Under the pieces are notes generated by a model. The model was given only the letters and a program-made list of their open reading frames with translations, ran no database searches and had not been told where the DNA came from. A stretch of DNA of 64,000 bases, taken from NCBI GenBank assembly GCA_052244495.1, contig JBQPXH010000009.1, one strand, 5' to 3'. The first letter of the stretch is position 1; each line of letters begins with the position of its first letter. Source of the DNA: Cereibacter_A sp052244495. GTDB lineage: Bacteria > Pseudomonadota > Alphaproteobacteria > Rhodobacterales > Rhodobacteraceae. The position numbers were made by a program, and so were the translations under genes. Shown here in pieces: positions 42,547 to 50,811 of this stretch.

Positions 42547-43101
42547 ATGACCAACAGAACGAGCCGCACCATACGCATCCTCACCACCACCTGCCTCGCG
42601 GGGATCCTTGCCGCGCTTCCCATCAAGGTAATTGTCGGACATGGCGAGGCCGGTGTGGAAATCGCCTACGCTCACGCCAGGGGCGACCGCGACAGCGGTG
42701 GTCGCGGTGGCGATGACCACGGCGGAGACGACCATGGCGGGCGCGGCGGAGATGATCGTGGCGGTGATGACCGCGGAGGGCGCGGCGGAGACGATCGCGG
42801 CGGCGATGACCACGGCGGGCGTGGCAGCGATGACCGTGACGGCGATGACCGCGGCAGGCGTGGCAGTGACGACGACACGTTCGACGATCACGGCAGGCGG
42901 GGGTCACACCGCTCGACGCGCGGCGCGTCCGGCGACGTGGCGAGGGTCGAACGCTACGGCTCCAATATCGAGGTGACCTACGCCGACGGCAGCCGCGAGG
43001 AAATCGAGGGCGGCATCTACGAGCGGAAGGATTCCTCGCGGCGGACCGTCGAGGAACGTCCCGCGACCCGGGCGGACTACGAACGCCTGGCCGGCCTCTG
43101 A
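42547..43101 (+). CDS. Secreted Asp/Gly/Arg-rich repeat protein, unknown function
   Basis: A 184-residue protein with a signal peptide (hydrophobic LTTTCLAGILAALPIKVIV, likely cut after AHA at 44), five tandem 13-residue repeats of GGRGGDDxGGDDx (residues 51-115), and a C-terminal module (136-184) with IEVTYADGSREEIEGGIYER and ERPATRADYERL. The same module occurs in the next gene. The Asp-Gly repeats could bind divalent cations or form a disordered polyampholyte. They resemble RTX repeats only loosely, since the spacing is wrong. I do not know the family. It has a good ggagag ribosome-binding site. Confidence 0.75.
   Translation: MTNRTSRTIRILTTTCLAGILAALPIKVIVGHGEAGVEIAYAHARGDRDSGGRGGDDHGGDDHGGRGGDDRGGDDRGGRGGDDRGGDDHGGRGSDDRDGDDRGRRGSDDDTFDDHGRRGSHRSTRGASGDVARVERYGSNIEVTYADGSREEIEGGIYERKDSSRRTVEERPATRADYERLAGL
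42697..42891 (+). repeat. Five tandem 39-bp repeats encoding GGRGGDDxGGDDx
   Basis: Protein residues 51-115 consist of five 13-residue units whose similarity falls from the first to the fifth. This indicates expansion by duplication followed by drift. Confidence 0.85.
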
Positions 43102-43135
43102 GCCAACCGGGTTTCGCGCCGGGCGGAACCCCCAA

Positions 43136-43169
43136 GGCCCTGCGGCGGCCTGTGCGCCGTCACAGGGCC
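43136..43169. terminator. Hairpin between the two Asp/Gly-rich genes
   Basis: GGCCCTG-CGGCG pairs with CGCCG-(TCA)-CAGGGCC, with a small bulge and a 7-nt loop, in the 90-bp gap. It has no T-tract. It may be an attenuator or mRNA end. Confidence 0.4.
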
Positions 43170-43191
43170 AGAGATTGGAAGAGACGACGGA

Positions 43192-43899
43192 ATGACGATG
43201 AAACGCAGAAGCATCATCCTTGCCCTGATCCTGTCTGCCGTTCTCGCGCAGGCACCCGGCGGTCATTCCGGATATGCCTTCGCCAGGAATGGCGGCGGCG
43301 GAGACAGCGGACACGGCGGGGGTGACCGCGGCGACCGCGGTGGCGATGACGGCCGCGGCGGTGATGATGATCGCGGCGGGGACGACGATCACGACGACGA
43401 TGATCGCGACCGCGATGACGACGACGATGATGATGATCACGGGCGGGGACACGGCTCGTCGGGATCGGGCTCGTCCGGTTCCGGATCCTCGGGCACGGGG
43501 TCGAGTGCATCTCGGGTCGGCGGGCAGGGCAATGTCGCCTCGGGCGGCGGGAGGACACATGTCGTCTTCTCCGACGGCAGCCGCGAAGTCCTGCGCGACG
43601 GCCTGTTCGAGCGGTGGAGCCCCGCCGGTCGCCTCGAGGTGCGCCGCATCGCGACCCGGGCGGACCAGCGACGCATCCGCGACTTCGGCCGAAGCATCGG
43701 CGCGCGGCAGCGCGATCCGGTCAGCGCGGTCGTCCGTGCGGAAGGGTCGCGGAGCTTCAGCTTCACCGATGCGGGCGGCTGGTCCGAGAGGGTCGAGGGC
43801 AGCACCTACTCACTCACCGATCCCAACGGCAACATCGTCACGCGCCGGCGCGTGACGCAGCGCGACCTCGACCGAATGCGCAGCTATCTGAAGCCGTGA
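43192..43899 (+). CDS. Secreted Asp/Gly/Ser-rich protein with two copies of a DGSRE module
   Basis: A 235-residue protein with signal peptide (IILALILSAVLAQA, cut after AFA near 31), a Gly/Asp block containing an eight-Asp run, a Ser/Gly linker, then two related modules. Module 1 has THVVFSDGSREVLRDGLFER and RRIATRADQRRI. Module 2 has RSFSFTDAGGWSERVEGSTYS and RRRVTQRDLDRM. Module 1 matches the C-terminus of the preceding protein, so the genes are paralogues. Function unknown; a periplasmic or surface cation-binding role is a guess. It is convergent with the response regulator, with only 10 bp between stops. Confidence 0.75.
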   Translation: MTMKRRSIILALILSAVLAQAPGGHSGYAFARNGGGGDSGHGGGDRGDRGGDDGRGGDDDRGGDDDHDDDDRDRDDDDDDDDHGRGHGSSGSGSSGSGSSGTGSSASRVGGQGNVASGGGRTHVVFSDGSREVLRDGLFERWSPAGRLEVRRIATRADQRRIRDFGRSIGARQRDPVSAVVRAEGSRSFSFTDAGGWSERVEGSTYSLTDPNGNIVTRRRVTQRDLDRMRSYLKP

Positions 43900-43909
43900 G
43901 AGGGGCGGA

Positions 43910-44554
43910 CTATTGCCGGAAGTGCTCTCTTGCCATCACCGCGGCCTCCACCCTGTTGCGCACGCGCAGCTTCTGCAGGATCGAGGTCATGTAATGCTTG
44001 ACGGTCTTTTCCTGGAGGTCAAGTTCCCGGCCGACTTCCTTGTTGCTCTTGCCCTGCGCGACCAGCCGCAGGATGTCTTCCTCGCGCTTCGAGAGCTCTT
44101 CCAGCGGATTGCCCGCAACCTGTTGCGCGCGCGACCGCATGGCATTGAGGATGCGGGCGGCGAGCGTGGGTGAGACATAGGACTGTCCCGCCGCCATGTC
44201 CTTGACGAGCCGCACCAGTTCCCGCGATCCGATGCCTTTCAGGACGTAGCCGATGGCGCCGCTCTTCAGCGCCTGCATCACGTCGTCGTCCTCTTCCGAG
44301 GCGGTCAGCATCGCCACGCGCGGCGGCTCCGGCATTCCCATGATCCGCGCAAGCGCTGCGATGCCTCCGCCCGCCGGCATCGAGATGTCGAGCAGCACGA
44401 GATCCGGCTTCAGCCTGAGTGTCATCTCGACCGCTGCATCGCCGTCCTGAGCCTGGCCGACGACCTCCAGTGCCGGGTCGACATCGAGGCTGCGGGCCAC
44501 TCCTTCGCGATAGATCGGATGATCATCGGCCACCACGATGCGAATGCTGCTCAT
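43910..44554 (-). CDS. NarL/FixJ-type response regulator
   Basis: A 214-residue regulator with an N-terminal receiver (acidic pair in VVADDHP, phospho-acceptor Asp56 in LLDISMP, switch Thr in MLTASEED, Lys in VLKGIG) and a C-terminal LuxR helix-turn-helix (LSKREEDILRLVAQGKSNKEVG, KTVKHYMTSILQKL). The ATG overlaps the kinase stop (ATGA), so it is the cognate partner. Targets are unknown; the adjacent secreted repeat proteins and the T6SS genes upstream of the kinase are candidates. Confidence 0.92.
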   Translation of the reverse strand: MSSIRIVVADDHPIYREGVARSLDVDPALEVVGQAQDGDAAVEMTLRLKPDLVLLDISMPAGGGIAALARIMGMPEPPRVAMLTASEEDDDVMQALKSGAIGYVLKGIGSRELVRLVKDMAAGQSYVSPTLAARILNAMRSRAQQVAGNPLEELSKREEDILRLVAQGKSNKEVGRELDLQEKTVKHYMTSILQKLRVRNRVEAAVMAREHFRQ

Positions 44555-45927
44555 GTCGTTCCCCCCAGGTCGAGTGTCATGCGAAGTTCGGCGCCTCGCG
44601 GCTGCCGGTTCAGCTTCTCGAAGATCCCGCCCAGGCTCTCGACGCGGTCCTGGAGACCGGACAGGCCCATCCCGCCCTCCGGCGGATCGGCGGATACGGG
44701 CAGGTCGGGAAAGCCCGGCCCCTCGTCCAGCACCCGGACGCGCAGCGTCCGCTCCGTCAGGGTCACACGCACTTCCTGCCCCTTGCCGGCGGCGTGGAAC
44801 CATGCGTTGTTCAGCCCCTCCTGCACGAAGCGGTACACGCAGATCCTGACGGCGACCGGCAGCGCAACATTCCCTTCCAGGGCATGCATCCGGACCTTGA
44901 CCTCTGTTCCGGTGCGCGCGGAATGCGCATCGGCCACGCCCTCGACGATGCGGTCGAGGGACCGCTGCTCGATGTCGGGCAGCGACACCCCGCGCGAGAT
45001 GTTCCGGATCTCGCGGATGGCATCCTTGACCGCGCGTTCCACCTCGTCGAGTTCGGCCAGCGCGCGTGGCTGGTCCACCTCCGCACGCAGATTGTCTATG
45101 CGCAGTGCGGCGAAGGCCATCAGCTGTGCCGGTCCGTCATGCAGGTCGGCTCCGATCCGCCGCATCGCGTCGTCGTTCATCGCGGTGAAACGCGAGACAG
45201 CCTGCTGCACCCTCAGGCGCAGTGCGGTATTGTGCTCGGACAACCGTGTCAGGTCCTCGAGTTGCCGGTCGATGGTGCGGCTGCCGCGAAGGACGATGGC
45301 ATAGAGGCTGACGCCGATCAGCAAGACCGAGAGAGCGACCGTCGCCCAGCTGTTGCGGCGCGCGCGTTCCAGATCCTCCTTGAGCGCAGTCGCCACTTCG
45401 TAGAACTCGGCGACACCGATGATCCTGCCCGACCAGACCTCCCGGATCGGGCTGTAGATCTCGAGCAGCGGCAGGCCCATCGCGCGCTCGTTGCTGTCCT
45501 CGGGATCGCCCAGTTCCTCGAAATCGGCCCGGACCTCGCCCCGGAAGGCGGCGCGCAGGTTCTCGCTGATCTCGAAGCGCCGCCCGGTCAGGTCGCTGTT
45601 CGAGGACTCGACGATCAGGCCGTCTTCCTTCCAGATCTTGAACGAAGCCACCCGGTCTCCCAGAGGGGTATTGGTGAAGATCTCGTCCATGGCGCGCTTC
45701 GCGCCTGCCGACAGGACCGAGCTTCTGGCGAGATCCTGGCTCAGCGGCGAAATGAAGCTCTCCATGTAGAGCGCTGTCGCATTCGCCGTGTTGCGCACCA
45801 CCGTCTCCTCGATCCGCTGGGTGACCCAGCTTCCTATCGCGATCATGGCGAGCAGCATCACGACGCCGCCGGCAACCGCGAACTGGGTTGCCAGAGACCA
45901 CCTCGACCAAGGAAGATTTCCGATCAC
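44551..45927 (-). CDS. NarX-like sensor histidine kinase (HisKA_3)
   Basis: A 458-residue membrane kinase: one membrane segment at 12-34, a periplasmic sensor region to about 192, a second segment at about 196-213, a HisKA_3 dimerisation helix with His263 (GADLHDGPAQLM) and an HATPase domain (QEGLNNAWFHA, DEGPGF, GGMGLSGLQDRVESLGG). A GTG at 45927 is the best start since it lies directly before the first membrane segment; no ATG is close. The sensory domain ligand is unknown. It is coupled to the response regulator gene. Confidence 0.88.
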   Translation of the reverse strand: MIGNLPWSRWSLATQFAVAGGVVMLLAMIAIGSWVTQRIEETVVRNTANATALYMESFISPLSQDLARSSVLSAGAKRAMDEIFTNTPLGDRVASFKIWKEDGLIVESSNSDLTGRRFEISENLRAAFRGEVRADFEELGDPEDSNERAMGLPLLEIYSPIREVWSGRIIGVAEFYEVATALKEDLERARRNSWATVALSVLLIGVSLYAIVLRGSRTIDRQLEDLTRLSEHNTALRLRVQQAVSRFTAMNDDAMRRIGADLHDGPAQLMAFAALRIDNLRAEVDQPRALAELDEVERAVKDAIREIRNISRGVSLPDIEQRSLDRIVEGVADAHSARTGTEVKVRMHALEGNVALPVAVRICVYRFVQEGLNNAWFHAAGKGQEVRVTLTERTLRVRVLDEGPGFPDLPVSADPPEGGMGLSGLQDRVESLGGIFEKLNRQPRGAELRMTLDLGGTT

Positions 45928-46402
45928 TGCCGGCGTTCCGATGCCACTGATGCTGTCATCTTCTACTGTCTGTCCGCAGCCGAAGAAACCGACCTTGGTC
46001 GGAGCGGATCGGGACAGCCGTCCGGACTTCAAGCCATCGCCTGCCCGCCCGATGGTTGCTCTCTCTCCATGTCCTCCGGATGCCCGCGGCCGATGATGCC
46101 GAGCGAATCCGCCGGGTCGCGGCGACGAGTTGCGCTGCCAGTCCACGGGCAGGAGCTGATGGCCGAAGGAAGCCGCCAAAGATCCGCGACATGCGGCACT
46201 CGGCACATGCGGCGGACACCGCAAGCGGGATCGGCGCGGCAGCCGTCGTCTGCGGAACGGATCGCGATTGAAGAAATGACCGATTCCATGCACACTTTTT
46301 CGGAGAGCGCATCGGGAGGAGCTATGCAGGCCAACAGCATCCACCGGTCGATGACCAAGCCGCGCGACCCGCGCATTGCGGGCGGCGCAGGAGGCGCGTG
46401 AC
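45928..46402. other. 475-bp divergent promoter region, kinase versus T6SS module
   Basis: No recognisable gene. It separates the minus-strand two-component genes from the plus-strand T6SS effector genes, so promoters for both must lie here. The last bases contain the perfect AGGAGG ribosome-binding site (46389-46394) of the next gene. Confidence 0.5.
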
Positions 46403-47710
46403 TTGATCGCCGCGGACCGCGTCGTGACCGCCTCGCTCTCGACACCGGCACCGTGGCGCGCAAGCTGGAACCGTCCGCTGCATGATCCGCGCGTTCTGCG
46501 CCTTCATGCCGAGAACGCAGCCTTTCTTGCCGACAGGATCGAGCTGGCCCGCGACGGACCGAACGAACGCGCGCTTGACCTCTACGACCTCGAAGGCCGG
46601 CTGATCGGCCATCTGGCGGCTCTCAGGCGCAGCGGCCCGGAGGGGCTCGAGCAGGCGCTCGATGCCCTTGCGCGATCCCCTGCCTTCGGTGAATTGCTGG
46701 TCGCCGCCACACTCTCGCTGACCACCGACCCCCGACCCGAGGCCATGGTGCATCTGCCCCCGGCCAACATCGCGCCGGAGACTGCACCTGTCCTGGGAAT
46801 GGCACTGGCGCTGCTCGGCCAGCCCCAGGTCGGGCCGCGGCTGCGGCACTGGCTGGACGGCGCCGAAAGCTTCGCCCTTCTCGCGGCGCTCGAGGCCTGC
46901 AGCCGCCTGCGGGCCGATCCGGGGGGCCGGCTGACCGCCCTGCTCTCGCACCGGGACGGGGTAGTCGCCAACCGGGCGATCCGGCTTGCGGGTGAACTTG
47001 GCCGGGCCGACCTGCGGTCCCGGATCGTCGAACGGCTGGAGGACTGTCCCGAGGCCCCCCGGGCGGCGGCCCTGCTGGGAGACAGGAAGGCCGCACCGCA
47101 AAGGCTTCTGGCCCTGTCGGCCGAGGCGTCGCCCGACCGCTGGCGCGAGGCCGCCGAACTGCTGCCCCTTGTCCTGCCACTGGCCGACGCCAGGGAGGCC
47201 GTCCGGCATCTCCATGCAGCGCCAGCCACGCGCCGATGGGCGGTGGTGGCCGCCGGTGCGCTTGGCCTTCCGGAATCCCTCGATTGGCTGGTCGGGCAGA
47301 TGACCGAGCCGCTGCTTGCGCGCGCCGCGGGGATCGCCGTCGGGCAGATCACGGGCGCGCGGCTGGGGCCGGAGAACCTGGAGCTCCGGATCTTCCCCGA
47401 GGATCCGGACGACCCCGTCGCCGACGCATCCCGCCTCGAGCGCTGCATCGAGAGTCACGCCTATTGGCCGGATGCGGACAAGATAGCCGCTTGGCTCGTC
47501 CCCCGTCGTCTGCGGCTGACGAGAGGCGAGCGGCATCTCCTCGGTGTGGCCGCCTGGACCCATCCGGAGCCGCCGGAGGCGGGCGAGCGGACGCAGCTCC
47601 AGCTTCGCGCCCTGTCGCTCGAGATCGCGTGCCGGCGGCCCGAAGCGCCCCTGCCGGACTGGCGCGCGCCGGTCAGGCTCGGATCGCGCGGCTTCGGCAG
47701 GGATCCCTAG
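46403..47710 (+). CDS. T6SS-associated TIGR02270-family protein
   Basis: A 435-residue alanine/leucine-rich helical protein with HEAT-like repeats (such as EGLEQALDALARSP, VANRAIRLAGELGRADL, EPLLARAAGIAVGQITG). TIGR02270 proteins are found next to DUF2169 and DUF4150 genes in T6SS loci; their role is unknown, perhaps in effector loading. The start is TTG at 46403 with AGGAGG eight bases before it. An in-frame TTG at 46376 would add nine residues but has no such site. It ends one base before the DUF2169 gene. Confidence 0.75.
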   Translation: MIAADRVVTASLSTPAPWRASWNRPLHDPRVLRLHAENAAFLADRIELARDGPNERALDLYDLEGRLIGHLAALRRSGPEGLEQALDALARSPAFGELLVAATLSLTTDPRPEAMVHLPPANIAPETAPVLGMALALLGQPQVGPRLRHWLDGAESFALLAALEACSRLRADPGGRLTALLSHRDGVVANRAIRLAGELGRADLRSRIVERLEDCPEAPRAAALLGDRKAAPQRLLALSAEASPDRWREAAELLPLVLPLADAREAVRHLHAAPATRRWAVVAAGALGLPESLDWLVGQMTEPLLARAAGIAVGQITGARLGPENLELRIFPEDPDDPVADASRLERCIESHAYWPDADKIAAWLVPRRLRLTRGERHLLGVAAWTHPEPPEAGERTQLQLRALSLEIACRRPEAPLPDWRAPVRLGSRGFGRDP

Positions 47711-47711
47711 G

Positions 47712-48743
47712 ATGCGGCTGGACAACGTCACCCCGTGGCCCGCCACCTTCACGATGGCCTTTGACCTCGACGGACACGAGCAGGTCGTGCTGGTGACGAA
47801 GGCAAGCTTCGCGCTGCCCGAAGGCACGGGTCCGTGCACTGCCGCGCAGCCGGTGCCACTGATCGAGTCGGACGTCTTCGGGCCTGATCCCGCGTCCGAT
47901 GCGCCTGTGCTGGAATACGACTTCGCCCCGCGAAAGCCCTTCTGCGACGTCATGGTGCATGGCCATGCCTTTGCGCCGGAAGGCCGACCCGTGACCGAAC
48001 TGCCGGTCGGCATCCGGCTCGGATCCTGGTCCAAGAAGCTCACGGCCCATGGCCCGCGGATCTGGCTCAGGTCGGCCCCCGGCTGGCGCGTCTCCGATCC
48101 GCGGCCCTTTGTCAGCCTGCCCATCGGCTACGATCATGCCTACGGCGGCACCGACCCCGAGCCCTCCGACCCCAGCCGGGCGGCGGTGTTCGAGGAGAAC
48201 CCGGCGGGTATCGGCTTCTACCCCCTGCGGTCCGATCGAGAGGGCGCACCCCTGCCCCACACGGCCGAGTTCGGCGGCGATGCCGTCGATCCCGGCGGCA
48301 GGGCGCGGCCCATGGCCCTGGGGCCGGTGGGCCGCAACTGGCTTCCGCGCCGACGCCATGCCGGCACCTACGACGAGAGCTATTTCGAGACGCGGACCCC
48401 GTTCCTGCCACGCGATTTCGACGACCGCTATTTTCAGGCCGCCGCAGAGGACCAGCAGATCCCCTACCCCCTCGGCGGCGAGGCGGTGGAACTGGTGAAC
48501 CTTTCGCCATGCGGCCGGATCTCGACCACGCTGCCCCGGATGCAGATCGTCGCCACCTTCGAGAGACGCTCGGGCCGGTTGACCCAGCGTGTCGCCAACC
48601 TCGACACGGTCGTCTTCCTGCCGGAAGAGGGCCTCGTCACGCTGACCTTCCGCACGCGCATCACCGCCGAGCGCGACATATTCGAGTTCGCGCGCGTGCT
48701 CGTCTCCGTGCGCGGACCCGAGGAGGTGGCCGCGCATGGATGA
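47712..48743 (+). CDS. DUF2169 protein, T6SS effector adaptor candidate
   Basis: A 343-residue protein with the DUF2169 features PWPATFTMAFDLDGHE at the start, VLVTKASFALP, a central DYGGTDP-like block (YDHAYGGTDPEP), FEENPAGIGFY and PLGGEAVELVNLSP. DUF2169 proteins occur beside PAAR-like and effector genes and are thought to help load effectors on the VgrG/PAAR spike. Here it lies two genes before a DUF4150 PAAR-like protein, which fits. It overlaps the next gene by 8 bp. Confidence 0.85.
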   Translation: MRLDNVTPWPATFTMAFDLDGHEQVVLVTKASFALPEGTGPCTAAQPVPLIESDVFGPDPASDAPVLEYDFAPRKPFCDVMVHGHAFAPEGRPVTELPVGIRLGSWSKKLTAHGPRIWLRSAPGWRVSDPRPFVSLPIGYDHAYGGTDPEPSDPSRAAVFEENPAGIGFYPLRSDREGAPLPHTAEFGGDAVDPGGRARPMALGPVGRNWLPRRRHAGTYDESYFETRTPFLPRDFDDRYFQAAAEDQQIPYPLGGEAVELVNLSPCGRISTTLPRMQIVATFERRSGRLTQRVANLDTVVFLPEEGLVTLTFRTRITAERDIFEFARVLVSVRGPEEVAAHG

Positions 48744-49821
48744 GGCACGGGGCGTCTCTCCTGCTCTGTCGGTGGCGGGCTACGGGATGTGGACGGCACT
48801 GGGGCCGGATGGGCCCTCGACCGTGGCGGGTCTCGACGCGCGGCTCATCGTCTCGCGTTCGGGCGACCTGCGTGAGCCGCTGACTGGCGAGCCGATGCCG
48901 TGCTTCCGTGTTGCCGCGCATCACTGGTGGGCAGGCCCGAGCTTTCTGGTCGAGATGGTGATGCCCGTCCTCGAGGAATGCTATGAACAGCTTGCGGCGC
49001 TGCCAGCGCCCCTGAGGCGGCGTCCGGCAGAGGTGCCCGTGCTGATCGCCGTCGCGCCGCCTCACCGTCCCGCGCGGCCGGCGGATCTGGAGAAGAGGCT
49101 GCTGGAGGACCTCCGCCGGAGGCTGGGACGCCTGCCGGACGGGAGCGCCGTGGTCGGCGCCGGGCGGGTCGGGCTGCCGCACCTTGCCGCTCAGGCCGCG
49201 CGGCAGGCATCGCGTTACCCGGTGCAGATCCTGCTGGGGGTGGAGAGCTTCCTTCTTCAGGACATCGTCGATCACTACGCGGGATGCGATCGCCTGCTGT
49301 CGGAAGAGAACAGCTCCGGCTTCGTCCCCGGCGAGGCAGCCGCTGCATTGGTGGTGGTGCCCGCCTCGGCGGCGCGCGGGCTGTCGCTGCGGGGCATGGG
49401 CGCGGGGCGCGAACCCTCAGGCGCGGGCGGGACCCGCGAAACCCCCGTCACCGGGGCGGGACTCACCACGGCGATGCGCGCTGCCCTGTCCGCGGCCGGG
49501 GTCTCGCTCTTCGACATCCCGAACATCTTCGGCGACGTGAACGGCGAGCATTTCAAGTTCAAGGAGGCGATGATCGCGGCCATGCGCCTCGATCGCCTGC
49601 CGCCCGGGAACGTCACGCGGCGACCTCGCGGCCACCCCGAGCACTGGAATGCGGTCGAGGGGCTGGGCGAGATCGGCGCGGCGCTGATGCCTGCACAGAT
49701 CGGCTGGGCGTTCGAGGCGGCACGCGCGGGACGGCTGCCGCAAGGCCGTGCGCTGGCTTTCGCAGGCGAGGACGACGGGGCCCGGGTCGCCGTCGTCGCC
49801 GCAATGGAGGACGGCCGATGA
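48736..49821 (+). CDS. Ketosynthase-fold (3-oxoacyl-ACP synthase-like) protein of T6SS modules, no active-site Cys
   Basis: A 361-residue protein with thiolase-fold features: VAGYGMWTALGPDG at the start, and SEENSSGFVPGEAAAALVV, the counterpart of the GFVPGEGA loop of beta-ketoacyl synthases. The stretch where the nucleophilic Cys should lie (VGLPHLAAQAARQASRYPVQILLGVES) contains none, so condensing activity is unlikely. Similar genes are known between DUF2169 and DUF4150 genes. It may be a structural or chaperone protein. It overlaps both neighbours. Confidence 0.75.
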   Translation: MDEARGVSPALSVAGYGMWTALGPDGPSTVAGLDARLIVSRSGDLREPLTGEPMPCFRVAAHHWWAGPSFLVEMVMPVLEECYEQLAALPAPLRRRPAEVPVLIAVAPPHRPARPADLEKRLLEDLRRRLGRLPDGSAVVGAGRVGLPHLAAQAARQASRYPVQILLGVESFLLQDIVDHYAGCDRLLSEENSSGFVPGEAAAALVVVPASAARGLSLRGMGAGREPSGAGGTRETPVTGAGLTTAMRAALSAAGVSLFDIPNIFGDVNGEHFKFKEAMIAAMRLDRLPPGNVTRRPRGHPEHWNAVEGLGEIGAALMPAQIGWAFEAARAGRLPQGRALAFAGEDDGARVAVVAAMEDGR

Positions 49822-50804
49822 CGGACGTCTTCGCCAACGGACGCGAGGTTTCGGGGAAGGCTACGCCCAACAAGACGCTGAGCGCCCTGCCCGACGTCTG
49901 CCTGTCGCCGCCCTCGCCGCCTGCGGGGCCGGTGCCCATACCCTATCCCAACTTCGGCAACGCTTCCGACACCAGCGACGGCTGCACCAGCGTCTTCGTC
50001 AAGGGCAAGGAGGCAGGCAAGAAGAACGCCTCGAAATATTCGGCGATCAAGGGCGATGAGCCCGCCACGCGCAGCTTCGGCGGCAGCGTCGTCACCCATA
50101 CGATCACCGGCTCGCTGAAGTTCGCGGCCTATTCCTTCGACGTGATGTTCGAGGGCGCCGGCGCGGAGCGCTTCATGGACCTGACCACGACGAACCACGC
50201 CAATCCCGGCAGCGGGACCAGCACCAGCGTCGCCAAGCCGCGCCCGCCCAAGCCCCCGACGAAGGCCGAGTGCAAGCAGATGCGCGCGGATCTCGCCGAG
50301 GAGCGCAAGACGTTGTCCGCAGCGACCTCCGACAAGCGGGCGACCAAAGGCACCATCTCGATCGCGAAGCCCTCGAACGGCGGGCGCCAGTACACGGCCA
50401 GCGGCCAGCTCATGCGTGACAAGCTGTCAGGCAATCCCAACAGCTACATCGACCCCAAGCCGGCAAAGCACGTCAAGGGGAAGGGACGCCCGTCGAAGGT
50501 CTGCGGCGGCCGCAAGCACCACCACCCCAGCGGCGGCAGTGCCAAGCACTGCGAGGCACAGTCGGTGGACAACATGAGCTGGAGCCCGGCGCCGAGGAAG
50601 ATCACCTTCGCGATCGACTATCCCGCGATCACCTTCAAGAAGGACAGCCTGGGCCGGACGCGCAAGATCGTCGACGAAAAGGCCAAGGATCGTCCCTGCC
50701 AGAGTTGCCGTCGCCTGCTGCGCAAGGCCTGCGCTTGCGGGGTGAAGATCTTTCTCTGCATGGACAACGGCCCGGTCGACTGGTGCAAGGAGCAGGGCTT
50801 CTGA
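49818..50804 (+). CDS. PAAR-like (DUF4150) protein with putative deaminase toxin tail
   Basis: The N-terminal ~125 residues are a DUF4150/PAAR-like tip domain (MTDVFANGREVSGKATP, DVCLSPPSPPAGPVPIPYPN, FVKGKEAGKKNASKYS). A Pro/Lys-rich linker (about 140-165) leads to a C-terminal domain. There His244-Cys-Glu246 (AKHCEAQSV) and DRPCQSC with Cys294 and Cys297 form the HxE...PCxxC pattern of zinc-dependent nucleic-acid deaminases; HxEGQS and CxxC occur in DddA-like toxins. Extra Cys residues (CACG, near 305-308) could bind a second metal. This would be a T6SS effector with its own spike. The DUF4150 call is firm and the toxin call tentative. Confidence 0.8.
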   Translation: MTDVFANGREVSGKATPNKTLSALPDVCLSPPSPPAGPVPIPYPNFGNASDTSDGCTSVFVKGKEAGKKNASKYSAIKGDEPATRSFGGSVVTHTITGSLKFAAYSFDVMFEGAGAERFMDLTTTNHANPGSGTSTSVAKPRPPKPPTKAECKQMRADLAEERKTLSAATSDKRATKGTISIAKPSNGGRQYTASGQLMRDKLSGNPNSYIDPKPAKHVKGKGRPSKVCGGRKHHHPSGGSAKHCEAQSVDNMSWSPAPRKITFAIDYPAITFKKDSLGRTRKIVDEKAKDRPCQSCRRLLRKACACGVKIFLCMDNGPVDWCKEQGF

Positions 50805-50811
50805 GAGGGGA

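Noticed and set aside
42697..42891. RTX calcium-binding repeats
   Set aside because: The unit is 13 residues (GGRGGDDxGGDDx), not the nonapeptide GGxGxDxUx; no type I secretion signal or transporter nearby.
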